Shown here: positions 7,309-15,494 of the stretch, in pieces
Layout: each line of letters starts with the position of its first letter
Numbering within the stretch: the first letter of the stretch is position 1
Source of the DNA: Mycobacterium colombiense
GTDB lineage: Bacteria; Actinomycetota; Actinomycetes; Mycobacteriales; Mycobacteriaceae
DNA: 64,000 nt
Reading direction: 5' to 3'
Assembly: GCF_001665835.1 (NCBI RefSeq)
Contig: NZ_LZSX01000074.1
Location: forward strand, 62,001 to 126,000
Program-made: the position numbers and the translations under genes
The notes under the pieces: generated by a model
What the model saw: the letters and a program-made list of their open reading frames with translations, nothing else
The model's database searches: none
Told to the model about the DNA's origin: nothing

Positions 7309-8990
7309 TTGACGTCCACCTCAGAACTCCTCTTGGAGGGTGCGGGTGTCGCGTCGCCGTGCGACGCGGTGGTTGTCTCGGCGCGAGCGGCCCCGGAGTC
7401 GAGGCCGGTCAACAGTCGCTCGGACAGCCGCTCGAACTCGTCGCCCCAACCGGAGTTGTCGGTGCGCGCCAGGCCACCCAGTTCGACGTTCACCGTACCG
7501 GGCGACCCGCCGGCGTCGGGCGTCAGACGGACCCATACCCGGCGGCGACGCACCAGCAGCGACACCACCAGACCGCCCATCATCGTGATGGCGAAGACCA
7601 GCACCCAGGTCTGGCCCGGGTCGTGCGAGACCTGCAGGTTGACGAACGGGACGGCGCCGTCGAAGCGGATCACGGTGCCGGCCGCGGGTCCCCGATCGAT
7701 CCGGACCGACTGGCCCGCACGCAGATTGACCCGCTTCTCTTTGGTCAACCGATGCTGCTCGATCAGGCGGGGGTCCAGGGTGAACAGCGACTGCGGCCGC
7801 CCGGTGTCCAGCCCGGTGTCGCCGCGGTAGATGTCGACTGCCACCGCGGGGGCATCCAGCGCCGGGAAGCGCGAGGACAACAGCGTGCCTTCCAGCTGCT
7901 CGGTCGGGGCCAGCAGGCCCTGGATGGCGATCTCGTGGCTGCGCCGCTCCGCGGCGTTGGGGTAGCTGCCGGCGGGCGGGTCGATGCGCACCACGCCCGA
8001 CGAGAGCAGGGTTTGCGGGTTGTCGGGTCGCCACTGCACGGTCGCCGTGCGGACCTGCCCGTCCGGGTAGGTGACGCTGAAGGTGGGCGCGTAGCCGTGC
8101 CCCTGCAGGTACACCCGGTCGCCGCCGAGCCGCAGCGGGTGGTTGACCTCCAGCCGGTAGTGCCGCCAGGTGTTGGCGGTCAGGTCCTCGCCGGACTGGT
8201 AGTCGACGTTCGCGGCGAACGAGGTGGCCTGCCCCGACGGCAGGTAGTGCGCCGCGAAGTCGTCGACGCGGATGCACAGCGGGTGCAGCGAGGTGCCGTC
8301 GACGGTGTTGCCGGCCCGGAACGAGTCGAACGCGGCCGGCGAGGCCGAGCAGAAGCCGGGTCCGCCGTCGGCGATGACGATGACGTTGCCCTCATAACCG
8401 AACAGCTTGCCGACGGCCACCGCGACCAGCAGGCCCAGCAGCGAGAAGTGGAAGACGATGTTGCCGAACTCGCGCAGGTAGCCCTTCTCGGCGGACACCT
8501 CGGCGACTTCGGCATCGGCCGGCTCGGCGCCGTCCTGGTGCCGGATGGCGGTGCGCCAGCCGCGCAGCCGTGCGGCCAGCGTGTTGGCCAGGGCGTTCAG
8601 CTCGTCGGGCCCGGCCTGCACCTGGTGACTGGCGTACTTGGGCAGCCGGGCGAGGTTGCGCGGGGCGGCCACCGGGGTCGACCGCAGGCTGCGGACGTGC
8701 TCGATCATCCGCGGGGTGAGGCAGCCGACCAGCGACACGAACAGCAGCACGTAGATGGCGGTAAACCAGAAGCTGGAGAACACGTTGAAGGCCTGCAACC
8801 GATCCAGCCACGGCCCGATCACCCGGTGCGCCTTCAGGTAATCGTCGACCTTGCCGGCGTTGAGGTTGCGTTGCGGCAGCAGCGCACCCGGTATCGCGCC
8901 CAGGGCGAGCAGGAACAACAGCACCAGCGCGGTGCCCATCGATGTCAGGGCGCGCCAGGTGTTGCGGCTCCAGGCGACAAGGTGCCTCAA
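7305..8990 (-). CDS. resB: Cytochrome c biogenesis protein ResB/Ccs1
   Basis: A 561-residue ResB-family protein. There are three N-terminal membrane helices (MGTALVLLFLLALGAIPG near residue 18; a second near 75; a third near 190), a large extracytoplasmic domain, and a last helix near 480. It partners CcsA in system II haem attachment. The start is a TTG at 8990-8988 whose bases overlap the ccdA stop (TTGA), which is strong evidence for coupling with a rare start codon. A Val/Arg-rich cytosolic tail follows the last helix. Orthologue of Rv0528. Confidence 0.93.
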   Translation of the reverse strand: MRHLVAWSRNTWRALTSMGTALVLLFLLALGAIPGALLPQRNLNAGKVDDYLKAHRVIGPWLDRLQAFNVFSSFWFTAIYVLLFVSLVGCLTPRMIEHVRSLRSTPVAAPRNLARLPKYASHQVQAGPDELNALANTLAARLRGWRTAIRHQDGAEPADAEVAEVSAEKGYLREFGNIVFHFSLLGLLVAVAVGKLFGYEGNVIVIADGGPGFCSASPAAFDSFRAGNTVDGTSLHPLCIRVDDFAAHYLPSGQATSFAANVDYQSGEDLTANTWRHYRLEVNHPLRLGGDRVYLQGHGYAPTFSVTYPDGQVRTATVQWRPDNPQTLLSSGVVRIDPPAGSYPNAAERRSHEIAIQGLLAPTEQLEGTLLSSRFPALDAPAVAVDIYRGDTGLDTGRPQSLFTLDPRLIEQHRLTKEKRVNLRAGQSVRIDRGPAAGTVIRFDGAVPFVNLQVSHDPGQTWVLVFAITMMGGLVVSLLVRRRRVWVRLTPDAGGSPGTVNVELGGLARTDNSGWGDEFERLSERLLTGLDSGAARAETTTASHGDATPAPSKRSSEVDVK

Positions 8991-9766
8991 ATCGGCAACC
9001 TAACGTCGGACACGAACGCGTCGCGCAGCCAGGAGACGAAGTCGTTCCACACCCCGGTGACCAGCAGCGCGCCGACCGTGATCAGCAGGACGCCGCCGAA
9101 GATCTGGATGGCCCGGGTGTGCCGGCGCAGCCAGCCCAGACCCCCCACCGCGCCCGCCGAGCCGAACGCCAGCAGCACGAACGGGATGCCCAGGCCCAGG
9201 CAGTAGGCGATCACCAACACGATTCCGCGAGCCACGCTGGCGCCGTCGGTGGCCGAGGCGACGGTGATCACGCCGGCCAACGTCGGCCCCAGGCACGGCG
9301 TCCAGCCCAGCGCGAACACCGCGCCCAGCACCGGCGCGCCGGCGACCGTGGTCAGCTGCCGCGGACTGAACCGGGCCTGCCGTTGCAGGGCCGGGACGAG
9401 GCCGACGAACACCAGCCCCATCACGATGGTCAGCACTCCCCCGGCCCGTTGCAGCAGCAGTTGGTTGGTGATCAGCGTGGTGGTCATGCCGAGGACGGCG
9501 ACGGTGCCGAGCACGAACACGGCGGTGAACCCGGCGACGAACAACGCCGCGGATCCGGCGACCCGCCAGCGGGCGCCCGGCGGGGCCTCGATGGCGCCTT
9601 CCGGCGGCTGTTCGTCCACGCCGACGACGGCGGCCAGGTACGACAGGTAACCGGGCACCAGCGGCACCACGCACGGCGAGGCGAACGACACCAGTCCCGC
9701 CAGCAGGCACGCACCGAGCGCCACCAGAAGCGGTCCGGCGGCGGCGATCTGGGTGAATCCCGTCAT
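8987..9766 (-). CDS. ccdA: Thiol-disulfide interchange membrane protein CcdA
   Basis: A 259-residue six-helix protein that carries electrons from cytosolic thioredoxin across the membrane to keep apocytochrome cysteines reduced. The two redox cysteines are visible at Cys32 (FASPCVVPLVPGY) and Cys158 (LGWTPCLGPTL). The ATG overlaps the stop of the TlpA-like gene (ATGA, 9763-9766), and its own stop overlaps the resB TTG. The partner thioredoxin-like lipoprotein is the adjacent upstream gene. Orthologue of Rv0527. Confidence 0.95.
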   Translation of the reverse strand: MTGFTQIAAAGPLLVALGACLLAGLVSFASPCVVPLVPGYLSYLAAVVGVDEQPPEGAIEAPPGARWRVAGSAALFVAGFTAVFVLGTVAVLGMTTTLITNQLLLQRAGGVLTIVMGLVFVGLVPALQRQARFSPRQLTTVAGAPVLGAVFALGWTPCLGPTLAGVITVASATDGASVARGIVLVIAYCLGLGIPFVLLAFGSAGAVGGLGWLRRHTRAIQIFGGVLLITVGALLVTGVWNDFVSWLRDAFVSDVRLPI

Positions 9767-10440
9767 TGCTGTACCGGCCCTGCCTTACCGGCCGGGGTGG
9801 GCGATGCCTCACCGGCCAGGCGCTGCACCACCGGCTGCAGGTCGGTTGCCAGCAGTTCCCGCAGGAACACCGCCGCGACGCGGTGCTGCCGGTCCAGGAC
9901 CAGCGTGGACGGGATCACGGTGGTGGGGTACTTGCCGCCGAACGCGATCAGCGTGCGCATCGCCGGGTCGTAGATGGACGGGAACGTCACCTGGCGGTCG
10001 TTGACGAAGTCCAGCGCGGCCTGCCGGTTGTTGTCCCGGACGTCGATGCCCAGGAAGGACACCCCGGCACCGCGGGTGGCGTCATACACCTGCTGCAGCT
10101 GGGTGACCTCGGCGCGGCACGGCCCGCACCACTGACCCCAGATGTTGATGACCACGACCCGGCCGGCGAAGATCGGGTCGTCCAGCGACAGCGTATGCAC
10201 GGGATCGGCCAGGTCGGGACCGGCCAGCGGGCCGGGCCGGCCACGGCTGGACGGGGGGTCGTAGTAGATGTCGGTCTTGCCGCCGGGCGAGACGAATTCG
10301 AAGGTGCCGCCCTGGGCGACGGCGTCGTGGCCCGACGAGCAGCCAAGCAGGCCGGGCAGCAGCGCCGCCAGCACGGCCCCGGCCATCGCCTGTCGTCGCG
10401 CGACCAAGGCGCCACTCCTCCTCATCGCTTCGCTCTGCAT
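9763..10440 (-). CDS. TlpA/ResA-like thioredoxin lipoprotein
   Basis: 225 residues from the ATG at 10440, or 220 from the ATG at 10425, which has a weak GAGCGAAG site and may be the true start. A basic N-terminus (RRQ) and hydrophobic stretch end in the lipobox LLPGLLGC (Cys34), so the protein is membrane-anchored and exported. The thioredoxin fold carries WCGPC (Cys105/Cys108) and a cis-Pro segment, TTVIPSTLVLD. It reduces apocytochrome c haem-site cysteines with electrons from CcdA. It is 16 bp downstream of the phosphatase gene. Orthologue of Rv0526. Confidence 0.92.
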   Translation of the reverse strand: MQSEAMRRSGALVARRQAMAGAVLAALLPGLLGCSSGHDAVAQGGTFEFVSPGGKTDIYYDPPSSRGRPGPLAGPDLADPVHTLSLDDPIFAGRVVVINIWGQWCGPCRAEVTQLQQVYDATRGAGVSFLGIDVRDNNRQAALDFVNDRQVTFPSIYDPAMRTLIAFGGKYPTTVIPSTLVLDRQHRVAAVFLRELLATDLQPVVQRLAGEASPTPAGKAGPVQQ

Positions 10441-10456
10441 CGTCGTCGGCGCGCGA

Positions 10457-11065
10457 TCAACATGCCGCCGGTTCGCAGTACTCGACGTCGGCCAGTCGGT
10501 CGCCGTCGTAGACCAGGGTCGTCACCGAGGCCAGCCCGCACTCCCGCCGCCGCGGGTCGTGCCACAGTCGCCGGCCGGTCACGTGCAGCCGCAGCGTCCA
10601 CACCGGCAGTTGGTGGCTGACGCACACCACCTCGTGGCCGGCGCCGCGGGCGCGGGCCTTGTCCACCGCCGTCTGCATCCGGGCCGCGATCTCGGCGTAC
10701 GGCTCACCCCAGGACGGCCGGAAGGGGTTGCGCAGTTGCCACCACACCCGCGGGTCGCGCCAGGCGCCGTCGCCCGGGCTGACCCGTTTGCCCTCGAAGA
10801 AGTTGGCCGATTCGATCAGGTCCGGGTCGGTGTCCACGGCCAGGCCGTGCTTGGCGGCGATGGGCGCGGCGGTCTCCTGGGCCCGTTCCAGCGGCGAGGC
10901 GATCACCGCGACGATGTCGCGGTCGGCCAGCGCGTCGGCCACCGCGGCCGCTTGCGCGCGGCCGTTGTCGGAGAGATGAAAGCCGGGCAGCCGCCCGTAG
11001 AGGACGCCGCTCGGGTTGTAGACCTCGCCGTGCCGCACGACGTGCACCCGGGTGAGCTCGGCCAT
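10457..11065 (-). CDS. Histidine phosphatase (phosphoglycerate mutase-like) family protein
   Basis: 202 residues, equal to Rv0525. The RHG signature (VVRHGEVYNPSG) gives the nucleophilic His near residue 10. A second catalytic region is VSHQLPVWTLR, with the acid residue in SPLERAQETA. The family acts on phosphomonoesters; this branch is of MSMEG/GpmB type with unknown substrate, and is not a glycolytic mutase. The ATG at 11065 shares one base with the hemL stop (TGATG), so the two are co-translated. Its place between hemL and the cytochrome c genes is conserved in mycobacteria. Confidence 0.9.
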   Translation of the reverse strand: MAELTRVHVVRHGEVYNPSGVLYGRLPGFHLSDNGRAQAAAVADALADRDIVAVIASPLERAQETAAPIAAKHGLAVDTDPDLIESANFFEGKRVSPGDGAWRDPRVWWQLRNPFRPSWGEPYAEIAARMQTAVDKARARGAGHEVVCVSHQLPVWTLRLHVTGRRLWHDPRRRECGLASVTTLVYDGDRLADVEYCEPAAC

Positions 11066-12414
11066 CAGGACTTCCCCTCCTCGGCCTGCGCGGCGGCCCT
11101 GGCCGCAGCGGGCAGGGCGCCGGCGATCCGGTCGAACGCGCTGTCGTCGAGCGCGGTTGAGACGAACCACGCCTCGAAGGCGCTGCACGGCGGGTAGACC
11201 CCTGCGTCCAGCAGCGCATGGAAGAACGGCGGATACCGCCACGTCTGGGTGGCCCGTGCGGACGCGAAGTCCGTCACCGGCGTTTCGGAGAAGAACACGC
11301 TCAGCATGTTGCCGGCCCGCGGAATCTGGTGCGCCACACCGGCCTTCGTGAGCGACTCGGAGAACAGCCCGGCCAGGCGATCGGCGTTGGCATCCAACGT
11401 GGCGTAGGCGGCGGCGTCGGCGTTGCGCAACGTGGCCAGCCCGGCCGCCATCGCCACCGGGTTACCCGACAGCGTGCCGGCCTGATACACCGGGCCCAGC
11501 GGGGCGAGGCGCTCCATCACGTCGGGCCGCCCGCCGAACGCGGCGGCCGGCAGTCCGCCGCTCATCACCTTGCCGAAGGTGAACAGGTCGGCCTCGACGG
11601 GATCGACTCCGTACCAACCACTTCGGCTGACCCGGAAGCCGGTCATCACCTCGTCGATGATCAGCAGTGCGCCGTGCTCGGCGGTGATCGCGCGCAGCGC
11701 CGCGTTGTAGCCGGGCGCGGGCGGGACCACGCCCATGTTGCCGGGGCTGGCCTCGGTGATCACCGCCGCGATCTCGTCGCCGAACCGGGCGAAGCTCTGT
11801 CGCACGGCGTCGATGTCGTTGTAGGGCAACACGATCGTGTCGGCCGCCGTCGCGCCGGTGACTCCCGGCGAGGACGGCAGGCCCAGCGTCGCCACCCCGG
11901 AGCCCGCGTCGGCGAGCAACGCGTCCACATGGCCGTGGTAGCAGCCGGAGAACTTGATGACCTTCGCGCGGCCGGTGAAGCCGCGGGCCAGCCGCACCGC
12001 ACTCATGGTCGCCTCGGTGCCGGAGTTAACCAGCCGGATCCGCTCGACCGGCGCCACCCGCCCGATCATCTCGGCCGCCAGCTGGCTCTCGGCCGGCGTG
12101 GGCGCCCCGAACGACAGGCCAGAGGCGGCGGCCCTGGCGACCGCCTCGACGACGGCCGGGTGCGCGTGACCCAGGATCATCGGCCCCCACGAGCAGACCA
12201 GGTCCACGTACTCGTTGCCGTCGGCGTCGGTCAGCCGGCACCCGCGCGCCTCGGTGATGAACGGCGGTGTCCCGCCCACTGCGCTGAACGCCCGGACCGG
12301 GGAGTTCACCCCACCGGGAATGACGGCGCAGGCATCCTCGAACAGTCGGGCCGACGCTGCCGTGGCCCGGAGGGCCCCGGTGGCGTGCGCGGTCGCCTGA
12401 TCACTGCTTCCCAT
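11065..12414 (-). CDS. hemL: Glutamate-1-semialdehyde 2,1-aminomutase HemL
   Basis: A 449-residue class-III PLP aminotransferase that converts glutamate-1-semialdehyde to 5-aminolevulinate, the second step of the C5 haem pathway (HemA, also in this window, gives the substrate). The PLP lysine is Lys282 in FTFGKVMSGG. Other motifs are NSGTEATMSAVRLAR and LIIDEVMTGFR. The N-terminal segment PGGVNSPVRAF is typical. The gene heads the run hemL, phosphatase, tlpA-like, ccdA, resB, ccsB, so haem supply and cytochrome c assembly are in one transcription unit. Orthologue of Rv0524. Confidence 0.97.
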   Translation of the reverse strand: MGSSDQATAHATGALRATAASARLFEDACAVIPGGVNSPVRAFSAVGGTPPFITEARGCRLTDADGNEYVDLVCSWGPMILGHAHPAVVEAVARAAASGLSFGAPTPAESQLAAEMIGRVAPVERIRLVNSGTEATMSAVRLARGFTGRAKVIKFSGCYHGHVDALLADAGSGVATLGLPSSPGVTGATAADTIVLPYNDIDAVRQSFARFGDEIAAVITEASPGNMGVVPPAPGYNAALRAITAEHGALLIIDEVMTGFRVSRSGWYGVDPVEADLFTFGKVMSGGLPAAAFGGRPDVMERLAPLGPVYQAGTLSGNPVAMAAGLATLRNADAAAYATLDANADRLAGLFSESLTKAGVAHQIPRAGNMLSVFFSETPVTDFASARATQTWRYPPFFHALLDAGVYPPCSAFEAWFVSTALDDSAFDRIAGALPAAARAAAQAEEGKS

Positions 12415-12504
12415 GACGACTAGTGTCCCAGCCCTCGCGGGTCATTCCACTACAGGGTGTAGCAGAACGTGCTGATGCAACGTGGCGAGCTACTGGTGGC
12501 CGGG

Positions 12505-12849
12505 TTATCCGGCCCCTTGCTGGTTGTTTTCTTGGGCTGCGATGAAGTTGCGGCGCGCAGCATCGTGTTGCTTTTCCGCGGCGCGCCCGTGTGCGGCGAC
12601 GTCGCCAAGACCCTCGGCGACCGCACGTTCCTGGACCTCGGCGGCACGCTCGTGCGCGACGGCGGCTTCATAGTGGCATCGCGCTCCCCGCCGGTGCGCC
12701 TGCTGGTCACGCTCGTGAGAATGCTCGGCACGCTCCGCGGCGCGCTGCACGTCCGCCGCGGTGATGGCCTTTCGGGCGGCAAGTTCCTGCCCCCTGCGCA
12801 CCAGCTCCTGGGCGCGTCGGGCGGCCTCGTTACCTGCCGTCTCTTCCAT
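12505..12849 (-). CDS. Hypothetical Ala/Glu/His/Arg-rich helical protein
   Basis: 114 residues from an ATG at 12849 (MEETAGNEAARRA). Almost the whole protein is predicted amphipathic helix, with repeated Ala-Glu-Arg and His-Glu/Arg pairs (AAERAEHSHERDQQAHRRG, then AVAHERAAEVQERAV and AAHGRAAEKQHDAARR). No membrane segment or signal is present. I do not recognise a function. The reading frame is consistent with a real mycobacterial gene because third-position GC is high, but no good ribosome site is visible and the opposite strand is also open here, so it could be a shadow. An upstream in-frame GTG at 12936 is less likely. Confidence 0.55.
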   Translation of the reverse strand: MEETAGNEAARRAQELVRRGQELAARKAITAADVQRAAERAEHSHERDQQAHRRGARCHYEAAVAHERAAEVQERAVAEGLGDVAAHGRAAEKQHDAARRNFIAAQENNQQGAG

Positions 12850-12923
12850 GAGATGACAGTAGACGCATTGCCCGGGAAAAGATCGGGTTGTCCTCGCCCG
12901 GCGTCTGCGGGTTGGATAGTGAT

Positions 12924-13319
12924 ATGCAACTCCCACAAGGACTTGCCCGGTTCAACCGTCACGTCACCAACCCGATTCAGCGGATGTGGGCCGGTTGGCT
13001 TCCGCCGTTCGGGATCGTCGAGCACGTCGGGCGGCGTTCGGGCAAGCCGTACCGCACACCAGTCAATGTGTTCGCCACCGATGTCGAAGGCAAACCCGGG
13101 GTGGCCATCCTGCTGACCTACGGGCCCGACCGGGATTGGCTGAAGAACCTGAAGGCCGCGGGAGGCGGGCGGCTGCGCAGCAGGGGCAAAGAATTCGGCA
13201 TCGCCGATCCGCGCGTGGTCAGCAAGGATGAGGCCGCGGCGCACGTAGCGCGCAGGGTGCGACCGGTTTTCGCGAGGCTGCCGTTCGAGCAGGCGGTTTT
13301 GCTCACAAAGACCTCCTGA
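12924..13319 (+). CDS. Deazaflavin (F420)-dependent nitroreductase-like protein (Rv0523c orthologue)
   Basis: 131 residues from an ATG at 12924 (MQLPQGLARFNRHVTNP), the same length as Rv0523c. The protein has the split-barrel pattern of the Ddn/deazaflavin-dependent family, with EHVGRRSGKPYRTP in the first part, then LTYGPDRDWLKNLKAAGGG and GIADPRVVS. F420 binding is inferred from the family. The substrate is unknown. It lies only 7 bp before the tartrate-dehydratase-like gene on the same strand, so the two may be co-transcribed. Confidence 0.87.
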   Translation: MQLPQGLARFNRHVTNPIQRMWAGWLPPFGIVEHVGRRSGKPYRTPVNVFATDVEGKPGVAILLTYGPDRDWLKNLKAAGGGRLRSRGKEFGIADPRVVSKDEAAAHVARRVRPVFARLPFEQAVLLTKTS

Positions 13320-13326
13320 CCACCGG

Positions 13327-14517
13327 GTGATGCGGATCACGGCGATCGTCGAACTGGCGGTCGGGCTGGACGACGGCCGACGCGGCGGGCCGGCCAATGC
13401 GGTGGTCAACTTCGCCCACCACACGGTCTCCCTGGTCGCGGTGATCACCGACGTGATCCGGCACGGACGACCCGTCGCGGGCGTGGCTTTCGATTCGATC
13501 GGCCGATTCGCCCAGAGTGGGATCCTGCGCGACCGGATGATCCCGCGCGTGCTGGCCGCGTCCCCCGACGCGCTGCTGGATGCGTGCGGGTACGTCGATC
13601 CCGCCGCGGTTTTGGCATGCGCGCTCACCGACGAGAAGCCCGGTGGACATGGCGACCGGGCGGCGGCCGCGGCAGCGCTCGAACTGGCCTGCTGGGACCT
13701 GAACGCCAAACTGCGCGACGAGCCCGCCTGCGCCACCATCGCCCGCCATGCCGGACGAGAGCCCGCAGCGTCGGTGCCGGTGTATGCCGCCGGCGGCTAC
13801 TACTACGCCGACGGCGGGGTCGATTCGCTGCGCGCGGAAATGCGGGGATACCTCGACGCGGGCTATGACGCGGTCAAGATGAAGATCGGCGGCGCCGCGC
13901 TGGGCGAGGACCTCGTGCGGATCGAGACGGTCATCGACATCGTCGGCGACGCGAAACGGGTCGCGGTCGACGCGAACGGCCGGTTCGACCGGGTCGAGGC
14001 CACCCGCTGGGCGGGCGCGCTGGCTCCCTACGGCCTGCGCTGGTACGAAGAGCCGGGCGATCCGCTGGATTACGCGCTGAACCGGGCGGTGACGGACTGC
14101 TATGACGGTGCGGTGGCCACCGGGGAGAACCTCTTCTCGGTACCGGATGCGACCAATCTGCTGCGTTACGGCGGCATGCGGCCCAATCATGATGTCTTCC
14201 AAATGGATCCGGGCCTGAGCTACGGGTTGACCGAGTACATCCGGATGCTCGACGTCGCGGCGTCGCACGGCCTTGATCGCCGCTTCGCCTTCCCGCACGG
14301 CGGACATCTGATCAACCTGCACGTCGCGGCCGGGCTGGGCCTGGGTGGCTGCGAGGCCTACCCCGGTGTGTTCGCGCCGTTCGGCGGCTACCCCGACGCC
14401 TGCGCGCTGTCCGCGGGCCGAATATCGCCCACCGATGCCGCGGGCTTCGGGCTCGAGCAGAAGGCGGGCCTGGCCGAACTGATCGCCGAGCTGACCGACG
14501 GGACAGCACGCGGATGA
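13327..14517 (+). CDS. Enolase-superfamily enzyme, D(-)-tartrate dehydratase-like (TarD)
   Basis: 396 residues from GTG 13327 (an ATG follows at 13330). The sequence follows TarD of Bradyrhizobium along its whole length: EKPGGHGDR, VYAAGGYYY, VKMKIGGA, AVDANGRF, WYEEPGDPLDYAL, ATGENLF, LLRYGGMRP and FPHGGHLINLH. The proposed acid/base and metal residues all keep the TarD spacing: Lys184/Lys186, Asp215, Glu241, Glu267 and His324 (TarD Lys184, Asp213, Glu239, Glu265, His322). It should therefore dehydrate a 2,3-dihydroxy acid to an oxo acid; tartrate itself is an inference. The stop overlaps the start of the next gene (ATGA). Confidence 0.88.
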   Translation: MMRITAIVELAVGLDDGRRGGPANAVVNFAHHTVSLVAVITDVIRHGRPVAGVAFDSIGRFAQSGILRDRMIPRVLAASPDALLDACGYVDPAAVLACALTDEKPGGHGDRAAAAAALELACWDLNAKLRDEPACATIARHAGREPAASVPVYAAGGYYYADGGVDSLRAEMRGYLDAGYDAVKMKIGGAALGEDLVRIETVIDIVGDAKRVAVDANGRFDRVEATRWAGALAPYGLRWYEEPGDPLDYALNRAVTDCYDGAVATGENLFSVPDATNLLRYGGMRPNHDVFQMDPGLSYGLTEYIRMLDVAASHGLDRRFAFPHGGHLINLHVAAGLGLGGCEAYPGVFAPFGGYPDACALSAGRISPTDAAGFGLEQKAGLAELIAELTDGTARG

Positions 14518-15431
14518 AGATCGCGGTAATCGGTTGCGGTGCAATGGGTTCCATCTATGCCGCCAGGCTGGCCGCCGCGGGCAACGACGTGCTGGCCATC
14601 GACCGCTACCAGCCCGGCATCGATCAGATCGTCCAACACGGGCTGCGGGTCACCGGTCCTGGCTACGACCGGGTGGTGCCGCTGCGGGCGAGCACCACCG
14701 CGCCGGACGAGGCGATGGATCTGATCGTGCTCGCCGTGAAGGCGGCCGACGTGACCAGCGGTGCGCGACAAGTGATTCCGATGCTCGGCCCGGCCACCCC
14801 GGTGCTGACCATCCAGAACGGCCTGGGATCGGCGGAAACCGTCGCGGGCGTCGTCGGCGAGGAACGGGTCGCCGTCGGAATCGCCAGCGGATTCGGCGCG
14901 GCGACCGTGGCACCCGGGCATGTCCGTCACAACGCGATGAAAGCGATGCGGTTCGGCGCCTACTCGTCGCTACCGCTCGCCACGGTCGAGTCGATCGCGC
15001 GGGCGTGGAGCGACGCCGGATTCGATGCGGCCGCCGTCACCGACATCGCCGCCATGCAATGGGAGAAGCTGATGTGCAATGCCGCCTACAGCGCACCGTG
15101 CGCGCTGACCGGCATGACGGTCGGCCAGGTGATGGACGACCCGGACATGGCGCCGGTCAGCCAGGCGGCCGCGACGGAGGCGTGGACGGTCGCGCGGGCG
15201 TCGGGCATCGCGGTCGCCGTCACCGATGCGGTCGAACACGTGCGCGCCTTCGGCGCGCAGATGCCCGCCGCCAGACCGTCGGCGCTGCTGGACCACGAGG
15301 CGCACCGGGTCAGCGAGATCGACGTCATCAACGGCGCTGTGCCGCGCCAGGGCGCCCGGGTCGGCGTTGCGGCGCCGGTGAACGCGACCCTGACCGCGCT
15401 GATCAAAGCAATCGAACGCGAATGGAGCTGA
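14514..15431 (+). CDS. Ketopantoate reductase-family (PanE/ApbA) dehydrogenase
   Basis: 305 residues. The N-terminal NADP Rossmann motif is VIGCGAMGS at 5-13, followed by VLAVKAADV, TIQNGLGS and the C-terminal helical domain with the catalytic Lys in WEKLMCNAAYS. PanE family members reduce 2-oxo acids with a branched or hydroxylated carbon. Because the gene overlaps the TarD-like gene by 4 bp (ATGA, 14514-14517), the more likely role is reduction of the oxo acid made by that dehydratase, not pantothenate synthesis. The substrate is an inference. Confidence 0.85.
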   Translation: MKIAVIGCGAMGSIYAARLAAAGNDVLAIDRYQPGIDQIVQHGLRVTGPGYDRVVPLRASTTAPDEAMDLIVLAVKAADVTSGARQVIPMLGPATPVLTIQNGLGSAETVAGVVGEERVAVGIASGFGAATVAPGHVRHNAMKAMRFGAYSSLPLATVESIARAWSDAGFDAAAVTDIAAMQWEKLMCNAAYSAPCALTGMTVGQVMDDPDMAPVSQAAATEAWTVARASGIAVAVTDAVEHVRAFGAQMPAARPSALLDHEAHRVSEIDVINGAVPRQGARVGVAAPVNATLTALIKAIEREWS

Positions 15432-15494
15432 CTGGGCGCAGCCAGGACGGGTATACGCCACACCGGCATACGCCGCGATGAGAGGAAGCCGCCG

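Noticed and set aside
12469..13116. A 215-residue plus-strand reading frame across the hypothetical gene
   Set aside because: It runs over both the minus-strand candidate and the start of the Rv0523c-like gene and has poor codon use, so it is a shadow frame.
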